DNA of 60,675 nt from Actinospica acidithermotolerans (GCF_018139625.1 NZ_JAGSOH010000031.1:1-60675), one strand, 5' to 3'; shown: positions 42,982-52,843, counted from the stretch's first letter. Notes: generated by a model from the sequence alone, not told the origin. Program-made: numbers and translations.

Positions 42982-44010
42982 ATGACGCAGGGAACGGGCA
43001 CGGGCCTTCCGACGAACGCGGCCGGAATACCCAACGGTCAGTTCGCGGGGCGCCTCATCGAGTTCAGCGATGTCGAACTGGATCGCAAGTACCCGCGCGG
43101 GGTCTATCTGAACTTCCACGGCTACCCGGACTTCTCGGTGTACGCCCGGCAGGCCGTGCAGATCGCCGACCCGCCGCCGGAGCTGTCCGTGGACGAGGTC
43201 CGGGTCACCGACGTGATCGCGGCGAACCTGCTCGCCTCCGGCACCGGCGACCCGCTCTACCAGCAGGGCCGTCCCCCGACGGCCACGCCGGAGGGCTGGA
43301 CCTGGACGCACGAGGCGCGCAGCCGGCGGCTGTTCCTGGTCCCGGCGGAGCTCAACGGCTCCTTCCGGCACCACGGCGGGGTGGCCACGCTCCAGCTCGA
43401 CCGGGGCAAGTCCGGCCTGTGGCACGAGGGCATGCTCGACCCGGTGGCCTTCGAGCGCTCCGGCTCGGTGCCCGAGGACGCGATGCTGCAGCTCGAGTCG
43501 CAGCTCGGCTTCCAGCTGCCCGTCTCCTACCGGCGCTTCCTGGCCGGCACGGACGGCGGCCGGCCGCTGGGCCCGGCGGTCAACCTGCAGTGCGGCTTCG
43601 TGGCCGACGGCTGGCTGTTCGGCGTGCGCCGCTCGGACCCGCACCAGGAGCTCGTCTACGCGAACCAGGCGCTGTTCGACCGTTTCACCGAGGAGTTCCT
43701 CGCGGTCGGCTACGTGCGCGGCGGCATGCTCGTGCTCAAGATCCGCGGCCACGACACCGGCTCGGTCTGGTACTTCGACGACGACGACGTGCGCGACCGG
43801 GACTCCCGGGACGCGGCCTCGGTGTGCAACGAGCTGCTGATCCGGGTCGGCAACGACTTCGACGACTTCGCCCGGCACCTGGTGGCGCTGCCGCAGCAGA
43901 TCCAGGAGATCTCCGAGGCGGCCGTGCAGCAGGGCTTCGCGAGCCTGGTGACCGACGTGGACTACCTCGGCTCGGCGCTCCCGCCGCACCTGGCGTTCCA
44001 CCGGCGTTGA
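42982..44010 (+). CDS. SMI1/KNR4 (SUKH) family protein
   Basis: ATG 42982 (MTQGTGTGLPTNAAG) with GGAG just upstream gives 342 residues; ATG 42961 is an alternative. The fold signature is LESQLGFQLPVSYRRFLAGTDGG followed by GWLFGVRR, and VGYVRGGMLVLKI then GSVWYFDDDD. Streptomyces have a close architectural relative (opening PRGVYLNFHGYPDFSVYARQA, then TPEGWTWTH). SUKH proteins are often immunity proteins to polymorphic toxins, but no toxin gene is adjacent here and the protein is larger than a typical immunity protein. Role unknown; probably cytoplasmic. Confidence 0.8.
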   Translation: MTQGTGTGLPTNAAGIPNGQFAGRLIEFSDVELDRKYPRGVYLNFHGYPDFSVYARQAVQIADPPPELSVDEVRVTDVIAANLLASGTGDPLYQQGRPPTATPEGWTWTHEARSRRLFLVPAELNGSFRHHGGVATLQLDRGKSGLWHEGMLDPVAFERSGSVPEDAMLQLESQLGFQLPVSYRRFLAGTDGGRPLGPAVNLQCGFVADGWLFGVRRSDPHQELVYANQALFDRFTEEFLAVGYVRGGMLVLKIRGHDTGSVWYFDDDDVRDRDSRDAASVCNELLIRVGNDFDDFARHLVALPQQIQEISEAAVQQGFASLVTDVDYLGSALPPHLAFHRR

Positions 44011-44138
44011 GCCACGTCTCAGGTTCTGGCCAGGTGTCGCCGGTGTGACGCACGCCGCATACGATGCTGGCGAAGTCCTGAGCTAGGACAACGGCGTCCT
44101 CGAGTTCAGCTCGCCCGCTTATCGAGGAGTGTGCCGCA

Positions 44139-47003
44139 GTGGCCGACACCGACGCCGTATCCACCTCTGCACCGGAGACCCCCGCGCCCGACGCCGCTCT
44201 GCGCGGCGACATCAAAGCCCTCGGCGAACTGCTCGGGCAGACGCTGGTGCGCCAGGAGGGGCAGCAGCTGCTCGACCTCGTCGAGCAGATCAGGGCGCTG
44301 ACGCGTTCGGCGGAGCCCGGCGCCGGGGACGAGGCGCAGGCGCGGCTCGCCGAGCTGGACCTGTCCACCGCGATCCGGCTGGTGCGCGCCTTCTCCAGCT
44401 ACTTCTACCTGGCGAACGTCACCGAGCAGGTGCACCGCGCCCGCGAGCTGCACGCCGAGCGGGCCACCAGCGGCTCCTGGCTTTCGCGCGCGGTGGACCG
44501 GATCGGCGCCGCGATCGAGGACCCGGAGTCCAAGGTCACCCGGGACTGGGTCGAGGAGGTCGTCAACCGGCTCTCCGCGCGCCCGGTGTTCACCGCGCAC
44601 CCGACCGAGGCCGCCCGCCGCACGATCCTCGGCAAGCTGCGGCTGATCGCGCAGCTGCTCGACGCCAACCCCTTCCCGCAGCCCGGCACCGCGGCCGACC
44701 CGGTGGCGCAGCGGCGGGCCGAGCGGCGGCTGCAGGAGCTGGTCGAGTCGCTGTGGCAGACCGACGAGCTGCGGGTGGCCAGGCCCGAGCCGACCGACGA
44801 GGCGCGCAACGCCCTCTACTACCTCGACGAGCTGCACGGCAGCGCCGTGCCCGACGTGCTCGACGAGCTCGCCGCCGAGCTCGAGCGGATCGGCGTGCGG
44901 CTGCCGGTGGACGCCCGGCCGCTGACCTTCGGCAGCTGGATCGGCGGCGACCGGGACGGCAACCCGAACGTCACCCCGCTGCTCACCCTGGAGATCCTGG
45001 CGCTGCAGCACGAGCGCGCGGTGGACGACGCGCTCAAGATCGTCGAGGGGCTGCGCAACAGCCTGTCCACCTCGAACCGGATCGCCTCGATCACCCCGGA
45101 GCTCGAGGAATCGCTCGCCAAGGACCTCGCGGCGCTGCCCGACATCCCGGCCAGGTACAAGCGGCTCAACCAGGAGGAGCCCTACCGGCTCAAGGCCACC
45201 TGCGTGCGGCAGAAGCTGCTGAACACGAGGAAGCGGATCGGCAAGGGCCGGGCGCACGTGCCCGGCCAGGACTACCTGAACGGCGAGGAGCTGGTCGCCG
45301 ACCTGCTGCTGATGCGCGACTCGCTGCTGGCCGACCGCGGCGAGCTGATCGCCCGCGGCAGCCTGGACCAGGTGATCCGCACGGTCTCGGCCTTCGGCCT
45401 GCAGCTCGCCACGCTGGACGTGCGCGAGCACGCCGACGCGCACCACCACGCGATCGGCCAGCTGATCGACCGCCTCGGCATCGAGTCCTGGCGTTACGAG
45501 GACATGCCGCGCGAGTACCGCGCCGGGCTGCTGGCCAAGGAGCTGCGCTCGCGCCGGCCGCTGGCCAAGCTGCCGGAGAAGATCCACCGGGACGGCGTCG
45601 AGGGCTTCGACGCCTGGGGCGGCGCGGCCCCGCTGCTCGACCCGGCCGCGGCGAAGACCTTCGGCGTGTTCACCGCGATCCGCGAGACGATCGAGCGATT
45701 CGGCCCGGACGTCATCGAGTCCTACATCATCTCGATGTGCCGCGGCGTGGACGACGTGTACGCGGCGGCGCTGCTGGCCCGCGAGGCCGGGCTGATCGAC
45801 CTGCGCGGCGGCCGGGCCCAGATCGGCTTCGTGCCGCTGCTCGAGCAGGTCGCCGAGCTGCGCCAGGCCGACGCGATCCTGGACGAGCTGCTGAGCGACC
45901 CCTCCTACCGGAAGCTGGTCCGGCTGCGCGGCGACGTGCAGGAGATCATGCTCGGCTACAGCGACTCGAACAAGGACGCGGGCATCGCGACCAGCCAGTG
46001 GGAGATCCACCTGGCCCAGCGCAAGCTGCGCGACGTGGCGCACCGGCACGGCGTGCGGCTGCGGCTGTTCCACGGCCGCGGCGGCACGGTCGGCCGCGGC
46101 GGCGGCCCGACCCACGAGGCGGTGCTCGCCCAGCCCTGGGGCACCCTCGAGGGCGAGATCAAGGTCACCGAGCAGGGCGAGGTGATCTCGGACAAGTACG
46201 CGCTGCCGAGCCTGGCCAGGGAGAACCTGGAGCTGACCGTGGCCGCCACGCTGGAGGCCTCGGTGCTGCACATCGGCCCGCGGCAGAGCGCCGACGCGCT
46301 GGCCCGGTGGAGCGCGGCGATGGCCGGGATCTCGGACGCGGCCTACGCCCGGTACCGGACGCTGGCCGACGACCCGGACCTGCCGCGCTACTTCCTCGCC
46401 TCGACCCCGGTGGACCAGCTCGGCGACCTGCACCTCGGCTCGCGCCCCTCGCGCCGGCCTGACTCGGGCGCGAGCCTCGACGGCCTGCGCGCGATCCCGT
46501 GGGTGTTCGGCTGGACCCAGTCCCGGCAGATCGTGCCCGGCTGGTTCGGCGTCGGCACCGGCCTCGCCGCGGCCTACGCGGCGGGCCACGAGGACGTGCT
46601 CGCCGAGATGTACGCGGACTGGCACTTCTTCCGCAACTTCCTGTCCAACGTCGCGATGACGCTGGCCAAGACGGACCTGCGGATCGCCCGGCTCTACGTC
46701 GAGCAGCTGGTGCCGGACGAGCTCAAGCGCATCTTCGACACGATCGTCGAGGAGCACGACCTGACGGTGGCGCAGGTGCTGAAGGTCACCGGGCAGACGG
46801 AGCTGCTCGGCCACGACCCGGTGCTGGCCCGCACGCTGCAGATCCGCGACCGCTACCTGGACCCGATCTCCTACCTCCAGGTCGCGCTGCTCAAGCGGCA
46901 CCGTGAGGCGCTCGCCGCCGGCGAGACGCCGGACCCGCAGCTGAGCCGGGCCCTGCTGCTCACGGTCAACGGCGTCGCCGCCGGCCTGCGCAACACCGGC
47001 TGA
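44139..47003 (+). CDS. ppc: Phosphoenolpyruvate carboxylase
   Basis: GTG 44139 with GAGGAG upstream gives 954 residues. Active-site segments are all present: [13 protein letters not shown] (catalytic His), [42 protein letters not shown] (the second site) and the C-terminal RNTG. The enzyme carboxylates PEP to oxaloacetate to replenish the TCA cycle, complementing citrate synthase at 55.6 kb. The downstream convergent gap holds the DnaA-box cluster. GTCCTGAGCTAGGAC (44075-44089) upstream is a small inverted repeat of unknown meaning. Confidence 0.98.
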   Translation: MADTDAVSTSAPETPAPDAALRGDIKALGELLGQTLVRQEGQQLLDLVEQIRALTRSAEPGAGDEAQARLAELDLSTAIRLVRAFSSYFYLANVTEQVHRARELHAERATSGSWLSRAVDRIGAAIEDPESKVTRDWVEEVVNRLSARPVFTAHPTEAARRTILGKLRLIAQLLDANPFPQPGTAADPVAQRRAERRLQELVESLWQTDELRVARPEPTDEARNALYYLDELHGSAVPDVLDELAAELERIGVRLPVDARPLTFGSWIGGDRDGNPNVTPLLTLEILALQHERAVDDALKIVEGLRNSLSTSNRIASITPELEESLAKDLAALPDIPARYKRLNQEEPYRLKATCVRQKLLNTRKRIGKGRAHVPGQDYLNGEELVADLLLMRDSLLADRGELIARGSLDQVIRTVSAFGLQLATLDVREHADAHHHAIGQLIDRLGIESWRYEDMPREYRAGLLAKELRSRRPLAKLPEKIHRDGVEGFDAWGGAAPLLDPAAAKTFGVFTAIRETIERFGPDVIESYIISMCRGVDDVYAAALLAREAGLIDLRGGRAQIGFVPLLEQVAELRQADAILDELLSDPSYRKLVRLRGDVQEIMLGYSDSNKDAGIATSQWEIHLAQRKLRDVAHRHGVRLRLFHGRGGTVGRGGGPTHEAVLAQPWGTLEGEIKVTEQGEVISDKYALPSLARENLELTVAATLEASVLHIGPRQSADALARWSAAMAGISDAAYARYRTLADDPDLPRYFLASTPVDQLGDLHLGSRPSRRPDSGASLDGLRAIPWVFGWTQSRQIVPGWFGVGTGLAAAYAAGHEDVLAEMYADWHFFRNFLSNVAMTLAKTDLRIARLYVEQLVPDELKRIFDTIVEEHDLTVAQVLKVTGQTELLGHDPVLARTLQIRDRYLDPISYLQVALLKRHREALAAGETPDPQLSRALLLTVNGVAAGLRNTG

Positions 47004-47319
47004 CGGCCTTCTACACAGGAACCGCCGAGTTATCCACAGACCTGGGGAGGTTATCCCCAGGATCCACAGATCTTGTCCACGATGGGGATAAATCCTGTGG
47101 ATAACCCGGCGGCCTGTCCCCAGTCCGGCGTAACGAAATGCCAGCGACTGGGGATAACCCACCCCTCGCCTGTGGAAAACTCGGGTCCGCCCAGGTCACG
47201 GGTGACGTGCGGATAATGTCGTGCACTGATCTGGACGTCCGTTCTCCGGCATCGTTAGCTTGAGGCGACGACGTGCCGCGGGACGTGAACCCCTTCAGCG
47301 CTCAGCGTGGACCGCCGAA
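47004..47319. promoter_or_regulatory. DnaA-box cluster in the convergent ppc/purU gap
   Basis: Two perfect TTATCCACA boxes are seen: 47030-47038 (plus) and 47096-47104 (minus, TGTGGATAA). Near-consensus boxes are TTATCCCCA 47051-47059 (plus), 47083-47091 (minus) and 47149-47157 (minus); TTGTCCACG 47073-47081 (plus); and TGTGGAAAA 47171-47179 (minus). Weaker ones are at 47060-47068 and 47208-47216. The 187-bp core is markedly less GC-rich than the genes. Both flanking genes end here, so this is not a promoter region. There is no dnaA or dnaN nearby. Confidence 0.8.
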
Positions 47320-48192
47320 TCAGGGGAAGACGACCGTGCGCTTGGAGCCCATCAGGACGCGGTGCTCCGCGTGCCAGGCGACGGCGCGGGAGAGCACCCG
47401 CGACTCCACGTCCCGTCCCGCCGCGACGAACTGATCGGGCGTCATGCCGTGGCCCACCCGGACCACGTCCTGCTCGATGATCGGCCCCTCGTCCAGGTCC
47501 GCCGTCACGTAGTGGGCCGTGGCGCCGATCAGCTTCACGCCGCGGTCGTGCGCCTGGTGGTAGGGCTTGGCGCCCTTGAACGACGGCAGGAAGCTGTGGT
47601 GGATGTTGATGATCCGCCCCTCCAGCGCCTTGCAGACCTCGTCCGAGAGCACCTGCATGTAGCGCGCGAGGACGACCAGCTCGATCTCGTGCTCGCGCAC
47701 CAGCTCCAGCAGCCGGGCCTCCTGGGCCGCCTTGTCCGACTTGTCCGGCGCGACCGGCAGGTGCACGAACGGGATGCCGTAGCCCTCGACCATCTGGCGG
47801 AAGTCCTGGTGGTTCGAGACGACGAGCGGGATCTCCACCGGCAGCGCGCCGCTGGCGTGCCGGAAGAGCAGGTCGTTGAGGCAGTGGCCGAACTTCGAGA
47901 CCATGATCATCGTCGGCATCCGGGTCTCGGCCGCGTGGATCTGCCACTGCATGCGGAAGGACGCGCCGGTGGCCGCGAAGCCGTTGGTCAGCGCCGTCAG
48001 GTCGACGCCCGGCTCCTGCGCCCGGAAGTGCACCCGCATGAAGAACACCCCGGTGTCCGGATCTCCGTACTGCTGGCTGTCCACGATCGAGCATCCCGTG
48101 ACGAGCAGGAAGCTGGCCACCGCGTGCACGATGCCGCGCTGGTCGGGACAGGACAGGGTCAGGATGTAGTCGGCGCGGGGCTCCTCGGTCAT
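47320..48192 (-). CDS. purU: Formyltetrahydrofolate deformylase
   Basis: ATG 48192 (MTEEPRADYILTLSCPD) gives 290 residues. An N-terminal ACT domain (about 8-90) is followed by the formyltransferase-fold catalytic domain: SNHQDFRQ, LVVLARYMQVLS, and NIHHSFLPSFKGAKPYHQAH with GATAHYVT and LDEGPIIEQD, which holds the catalytic Asn-His-Asp triad. PurU releases formate from 10-formyl-THF, balancing one-carbon units for purine synthesis. GTG 48198 is an alternative start. It is separated from the chelatase gene by about 80 bp on the same strand. Confidence 0.96.
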   Translation of the reverse strand: MTEEPRADYILTLSCPDQRGIVHAVASFLLVTGCSIVDSQQYGDPDTGVFFMRVHFRAQEPGVDLTALTNGFAATGASFRMQWQIHAAETRMPTMIMVSKFGHCLNDLLFRHASGALPVEIPLVVSNHQDFRQMVEGYGIPFVHLPVAPDKSDKAAQEARLLELVREHEIELVVLARYMQVLSDEVCKALEGRIINIHHSFLPSFKGAKPYHQAHDRGVKLIGATAHYVTADLDEGPIIEQDVVRVGHGMTPDQFVAAGRDVESRVLSRAVAWHAEHRVLMGSKRTVVFP

Positions 48193-48273
48193 GCGCACAG
48201 GGTAAAGGACGCGTCACCTGCGCCGCAGCGCTCGACCGCCAGGCGAAACGGGCGCGCGCGCCACGCCGGGCCG

Positions 48274-49062
48274 CTACTTCAGGTACAGCGCCTGGTCATA
48301 GCGGCGGACGAGCAGCCGGGCGACCAGTTCGTGGGCGCCGAGGGGGCCGGCGACGCGCGGGGTGCGCACGGCCTCCTGCTCCAGGCCGGCGAGGGCCGCG
48401 ATGTCGCCGAGCCGCTGGGTGTAGCCGCCCTCGGCCAGCAGGTAGCTCGCCACGGCCACCGGCCTCCCGCGCCGGGAGAGCCTGGTCAGCAGCGACTCCA
48501 CGGTCGGCTCCGTCGCGCTCAGGTACGCGGTGCGCACCGGCATGCCGAGCCGTTCCGCGAGAAAACCCGCCATCACCACGGCGTCCGCATTGGCCCGGCG
48601 GTCCTTGGAGCCGGCCGCCGCCAGCACGACCTCCGTGCCGAAGACGCGTCCGGTGACCGCGGCGAGCCGGTCCGAGAGCACGTGGGCGAGCATCGGGTCC
48701 GGACCTAGCGCGCGGGCCGTGTGCACCCGGAAGCCGCGGCCCTCGGTGGCGCGCACGGCCTCGGCGATGTCGTGCCGCACGTGGTAGCCGGTGGTCAGGA
48801 ACATCGGCAGCACCACGGCCTCCCGGTGCCCCTGGCCGGACAGCTCGGCCAGCACGTCGAGCGGGCGCGGCTCCGCGTTGGAGACGAAGCTGAGGCTGAC
48901 CGGCATCCCGGGCCGCAGGAATCTGACCCGCTCCATGATCGCGTCGAGGGTGAGCAGCCCCGGCAGGTGGGTGGTGCCGTGGGCGACCGCGACCATGGGC
49001 ACGTCGTCCCGCGCGGGCGGCAGGAAGGAGGGGCTGAGCGACGCGACGTTCTGGACGGCCAT
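48274..49062 (-). CDS. Sirohydrochlorin chelatase (CbiX/SirB type)
   Basis: The 262-residue protein has two CbiX halves. The first contains VAVAHGTTH (metal-binding His) and PMFLTTGYHVRHDI; the second, VVLAAAGSKDRRANADAV and VASYLLAEGGYTQRL, has no second clear active His, as in actinobacterial single-site enzymes. It would insert Fe2+ (siroheme) or Co2+ into sirohydrochlorin. It lies directly downstream of a HemD-winged-helix regulator, the same pairing as in M. tuberculosis Rv0259c/Rv0260c next to nitrite reductase genes, so a role in siroheme for nitrite/sulfite reduction is likely. nirBD itself is not in the window. Confidence 0.85.
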   Translation of the reverse strand: MAVQNVASLSPSFLPPARDDVPMVAVAHGTTHLPGLLTLDAIMERVRFLRPGMPVSLSFVSNAEPRPLDVLAELSGQGHREAVVLPMFLTTGYHVRHDIAEAVRATEGRGFRVHTARALGPDPMLAHVLSDRLAAVTGRVFGTEVVLAAAGSKDRRANADAVVMAGFLAERLGMPVRTAYLSATEPTVESLLTRLSRRGRPVAVASYLLAEGGYTQRLGDIAALAGLEQEAVRTPRVAGPLGAHELVARLLVRRYDQALYLK

Positions 49063-49122
49063 GGGTGCTTCCCTCTCCGGCGACGTGCTCGTATGCGGTC
49101 GGAACAGTCTGCGATGGCCGGG

Positions 49123-49956
49123 TTACGGTTCGACGGCCAGCCGGTATCCCCGCTTGGTCACGGTCTTCACGAGGCCTGAGGCCGGCCCGAGAGCCGTGCG
49201 CAGCCGGGCCACCGTGGCCTCCACCGCGTGCTCGTCGCGCCCCGCCCCGCCGCGCACGTCGCGGCCGTCCCACACCCGGCGCAGCAGCTCGGCGCGGGAG
49301 ACCACCCAGCCGGGGCGCCGGGCGAGCTCGGCCAGCACGGCGGCGGGCAGCGGCGGCAGGGTCACCGAGTAGTCGCCGATCGCCGCGCTGAAACCCTGCA
49401 TCACCAGCGTGCGCGCCGCGTCCACCCGGACCTCGCGCCGGATCCGCGGCGGCAGCTGCTCGCACAGCACGTCCGCGAGCGCCGAGAAGCGCGGCTTGTC
49501 CGGGCTGAGCGCGGGCACGCCGACCGCCTCCAGCGGGCGGGCGCAGGCCGGGCCGAGGCAGACCGGCATCACGTCGCCGCGCAGCGCGGCGAGCAGCTGG
49601 TCGAGTGAGCCGGATACGGCCGCGGCCTCGAGCAGCCCGGTCACCCCGGGCGCGGTGGTGAAGGTGACCGCGTGCACGTCGCGCCGCAGTACGGTCTCGA
49701 CGAAGCGGGATGCGGCGGCGCGGTCGCCGGCGCGCCGCGCGACCACGCCTTCGTCGCCGGGGGCGAGCCGGACCGTCGGGGTCTCCACGGTCCGCGCTCC
49801 CCGTTCTTGCAGCAGGGCGGCCAGTTCCTCACGACGGCGGTCCGCGGTGATCGCGATCACGCTGCCGGTCAGCGGGCGGGCGTCGAAGACGGTGCCCGGT
49901 TCTGCGCCCCTGGCTGCGATGACGGTGTGGTGGTCAAGCGTCTCTGCCGGTGCCAT
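49123..49956 (-). CDS. HemD-like/winged-helix regulator with an internally deleted HemD domain
   Basis: 277 residues: a uroporphyrinogen-III-synthase-like N-terminal part and an OmpR-type winged helix (about 190-277: LPPLPAAVLAELARRPGWVVS, LLRRVWDG, DEHAVEATVARLRTALG, VKTVTKRGYRL). Known relatives are about 380 residues. Here ITADRRREELAALLQERGA runs through PTVRLAPGDEG almost directly into FVETVLRRDVHAVTFTTAPG, skipping the ~100-residue second lobe that completes the active-site cleft. The protein therefore probably works as a DNA-binding regulator, not a synthase. It sits upstream of the chelatase gene, 60 bp apart, and may control the same nitrogen/siroheme regulon. Confidence 0.85.
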   Translation of the reverse strand: MAPAETLDHHTVIAARGAEPGTVFDARPLTGSVIAITADRRREELAALLQERGARTVETPTVRLAPGDEGVVARRAGDRAAASRFVETVLRRDVHAVTFTTAPGVTGLLEAAAVSGSLDQLLAALRGDVMPVCLGPACARPLEAVGVPALSPDKPRFSALADVLCEQLPPRIRREVRVDAARTLVMQGFSAAIGDYSVTLPPLPAAVLAELARRPGWVVSRAELLRRVWDGRDVRGGAGRDEHAVEATVARLRTALGPASGLVKTVTKRGYRLAVEP

Positions 49957-50051
49957 GGCACCAACCTTCGCCGCCCGGCGTTTCCGCAGTGTTGCCGGAT
50001 CGTTGTGCGCCGGTAAGACCCGCTACCGCTGCCCGTCGGCTTCGGCGGCCG

Positions 50052-51221
50052 CTACAGGTCGTACTTGGTGATGGAGGGCTCGTAGTTGGCCATGACCGAG
50101 TTCCACAGCGTGGCGGCGGCCTGCTTGTCCTGGTTGGTGTTGCCGGAGCTCGCAGCCTGGTAGTTGGCGTCGTTTTTCAGGGCGCTCTTGCTGCAGCCGC
50201 CGTTCGCGAAGTCGCTCGCGGCCTTCGCGTAGTCGTTGTCCGAGTCGGCCGAGTCCTGCCAGGCTTTCTGCAGGGCGCTGATGAGGCTCGCTCCACCGCT
50301 GATCTTGTCCACCGGGAGCTTGGCGACCTTGGTCGCGGCGCTCTGCCTGGCCTGCGCGCTCGCGTTGATCTCGCTTTGCACGGCCGAGATGTCGCACTCG
50401 TCGAGCTTGACGACCTCGTTGGTGATGTCCTCGCGCAACTGCTTGGCCTGCTTCACCAGCTGGTAGACGGCGTCCGCCTGCTGCTGCGCGGTCTCGTTCG
50501 ACGCGGCGCTCGCGGTGGCGGTGCCGGTCGCGCCGGTCGCGCCGGCCTTGCCGGAACCGCCGCCGCCGGACAGGCCGAGGTAGAGCCCGACGACCGCGAT
50601 CACGGCCACCACGGCGCCGACGACCAGCGGGGTGCGGCGGTTGCCGCCGGCGCCGCCGCCGGGCGGTCCTTCGTAGCTGAAGGGCCCGTTGCCGTAGTCG
50701 GGCGACTGGCCGGCCGGCGCCGCGTCGTACGGCTGCTGCTGGTTGTACATGGCCGTGGCCTGGGCCTGGGCCTGGGCCTGCGGCGCGGCCTGGGTGGCCT
50801 GCATCGCCTGCGGGGCCCGCTGCTGGCTCTGCGCGAAGCCCGGCGAGGGCGTGGCGCCGGGTCCGGAGACCATCGGCTGCCGGCCCGATATCGCGCGGCG
50901 GTCCTCCGGGGAGGAGTCGCGGAAGAGGTGGTCGAACTCGCTGGGCAGCGAGGCCTGTTCCTCCTCGGCGAACACCGCCTGCTGCGGCACCGTCTGCTCG
51001 GGCTGGTACTGCTGCTGAGCGTACTGCTGCGGCTGCGGTTGGTGCTGAGGCTGGGGCTGGTGGTACTGCGCCTCCGGGTAGCCCTGCTGCTGGTACGGCT
51101 GCTGCGTTTGGTACGGCGCTTGCTGCGGGTATGCCTGCTGCACCGGTTCCATCGGCGCACCGGGCACGTACTGCGTACCCTCTTCCGGCCAGCTCCCCGC
51201 GACTTCGGGCATCTGGGACAC
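50052..51221 (-). CDS. Single-pass membrane protein with Q/P/Y-rich cytoplasmic domain
   Basis: GTG 51221 (VSQMPEVAGSW) with GAGGAAG upstream is chosen, giving 389 residues. The first ~190 residues are Gln/Pro/Tyr/Ala-rich (AYPQQAPYQTQQPY, AQAQAQATAMYNQQ), a disordered low-complexity region. One helix (RTPLVVGAVVAVIAVVGLYLGL, about 200-220) is followed by a Gly/Ser/Thr linker and a helical exterior domain with two Cys (LDECDISAVQ, NGGCSKSAL). Such domain order occurs in streptomycete membrane proteins of unknown function; I do not recognise a specific one. It ends 95 bp after the HemD-like gene starts, same strand. Confidence 0.75.
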   Translation of the reverse strand: MSQMPEVAGSWPEEGTQYVPGAPMEPVQQAYPQQAPYQTQQPYQQQGYPEAQYHQPQPQHQPQPQQYAQQQYQPEQTVPQQAVFAEEEQASLPSEFDHLFRDSSPEDRRAISGRQPMVSGPGATPSPGFAQSQQRAPQAMQATQAAPQAQAQAQATAMYNQQQPYDAAPAGQSPDYGNGPFSYEGPPGGGAGGNRRTPLVVGAVVAVIAVVGLYLGLSGGGGSGKAGATGATGTATASAASNETAQQQADAVYQLVKQAKQLREDITNEVVKLDECDISAVQSEINASAQARQSAATKVAKLPVDKISGGASLISALQKAWQDSADSDNDYAKAASDFANGGCSKSALKNDANYQAASSGNTNQDKQAAATLWNSVMANYEPSITKYDL

Positions 51222-51406
51222 AGTGCGTCTTCCTCGCAAAATAGGCGAACTCTCCGGCGCCACGGCAGCATCGAGCACCGTGCCACGGCGACCGGATAGA
51301 CGCTACTCGCCCCGGCACGCCATGCCACGCCCGCATGAGCCTTCGTCACGAAACTGCAACGCGTTTCTACCGAACGAAGAACCCAGCCGGCCGCGGAACC
51401 GCCTGC

Positions 51407-52843
51407 TCAGCGCGGAATCGCGGGCGCCAGCACCAGCGGGAGCGCGCTTTGGCGCACCGCGAGCCTGCCCAGCCGCTCCCGGAAGCCGCGCACGGACGCG
51501 CTGTCCTGGTACGGATCGAGCCTGCGGTCCAGGTCGTGCAGGTACTCGATGCCGCGGTGCGATCGCAGCTGGCTGAGCATCTCGATGGCCTGGGAGCCGG
51601 CGGCGCAGGCCGCCTCCACCTCGCGTTCCTGCGCGTACGCGGTGGCCACCAGCACGGTGTCCACCACCCGGCGCCGCACGTGGCCCGGCTGATGCTCGGC
51701 CAGCGCCCGCTGCGCGTGGTCCCTGGCCTGCCGCGGCTTGTCCAGGTCCCGGTAGCAGTGCGCGAACTCGTCCGCCAGGTACGCGGGCGTGAAGTGCCGG
51801 ATCCAGTCCGGATCCTCCTGCGGGTTCGACTTCTCCATCTCGGCCGCGGCCTTGGACAGGGCCGCCTCGCAGGCGCGCACGTCGCCGAGCACCGCGTGCC
51901 CGCGCGCCTCCGCCGAGTGGAACATGGCGCGCACGGTCGGCGTCGCCTGCTCCCTGGCCCCCTCGCTGGCCGCGCGGGCGAGCTGGGTTATCTCGCGGGG
52001 CGAGCCGAGCTGTCCCGCCAGGTGGCTCATGCCGGCGGCCAGCACGTAGCCGCCGTACGCCCGGTCCCCGGCGGCCTGGGACAGTCGCAGAGCCTGGATG
52101 TAGTACCGCTGGGCGAGCCCGTGCCGGCCGGTGTCCACGGCCATGTAGCCCGCCAGCTCGGTGATCTGGGCCGCCGCCGAGAACAGCGCGCGCCCGGTGC
52201 GCTCCGGGTAAGTGCCCGTCAGCATCTCGGCGACCACGTCGTCGAGGTAGTGCACGACGATGGAGCGCACGTAGCCCGAGCCGAACTGGTGGTCGAGGTC
52301 GCGGAAGACCCGCGCCGCGGCGCGCAGCGCGTAGACATCGGAGGGGCCGATCCGCGGGCCGCGCCCGGCCAGCGACGGCGGCCTGGCGACCTCCGCGTCC
52401 GGCGGGGTGATCAGCCAGTCCCGGCTCGGCGCGATCAGCGCGGCGACGGCGAACGAGGACCCGAGCAGGAACTCACGGTGGCTCACATCCGCGCGCCACA
52501 GCTCCGTCACCTCCTCGATCGCCGCGGCGGTGGACGGCGCGAAGTGCAGGCCGACGCTGGACGAGCCGTTGCGCCCGTCCGCCATGCCGATCTCCTCGAC
52601 GGTGACCGGGCGGCCCAGCTTGCGGCCGAGCGCCTCGGCGATCAGCGTCGGGGCCATGCCGCGCGGCTGCTGTCCGCGCAGCCAGCGGGCGACGGAGGTC
52701 TTGTCGTAGCGCAGGTCGAGTCCGTGCTCTGCGCCGACCATGTTGACGCGCCTGGCCAACCCCGCGTTCGAGCTCGCCGCCTCCTGGATCAGCGCGGCGA
52801 GCCGTTGGTTCGGCTGCCGCGGTCCCGCGGTGCGTACGGCCAT
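51407..52843 (-). CDS. Helix-turn-helix/TPR regulator of the streptomycete developmental type
   Basis: The 478-residue protein opens with an XRE-like DNA-binding region (about 10-90: LAALIQEAASSNAGLARRVN, YDKTSVARWLRGQQPRGMAP, LGRPVTVEEIGM). The rest (about 160-450) is helical repeats of TPR type (GLAQRYYIQALRLSQAAGD, PRQARDHAQRALAEHQPG). This layout is common in Streptomyces regulators of sporulation and antibiotic production (for example NsdA-like proteins). No target or partner can be read from the sequence. It is divergent from the prim-pol gene across 254 bp. Confidence 0.8.
   Translation of the reverse strand: MAVRTAGPRQPNQRLAALIQEAASSNAGLARRVNMVGAEHGLDLRYDKTSVARWLRGQQPRGMAPTLIAEALGRKLGRPVTVEEIGMADGRNGSSSVGLHFAPSTAAAIEEVTELWRADVSHREFLLGSSFAVAALIAPSRDWLITPPDAEVARPPSLAGRGPRIGPSDVYALRAAARVFRDLDHQFGSGYVRSIVVHYLDDVVAEMLTGTYPERTGRALFSAAAQITELAGYMAVDTGRHGLAQRYYIQALRLSQAAGDRAYGGYVLAAGMSHLAGQLGSPREITQLARAASEGAREQATPTVRAMFHSAEARGHAVLGDVRACEAALSKAAAEMEKSNPQEDPDWIRHFTPAYLADEFAHCYRDLDKPRQARDHAQRALAEHQPGHVRRRVVDTVLVATAYAQEREVEAACAAGSQAIEMLSQLRSHRGIEYLHDLDRRLDPYQDSASVRGFRERLGRLAVRQSALPLVLAPAIPR

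Noticed and set aside
47030-47216. Chromosomal origin of replication (oriC)
   Set aside because: DnaA boxes are present, but actinobacterial oriC lies between dnaA and dnaN, and neither is in the window. The cluster is also shorter than the ~19-box streptomycete origin. I therefore call it a non-oriC DnaA cluster.
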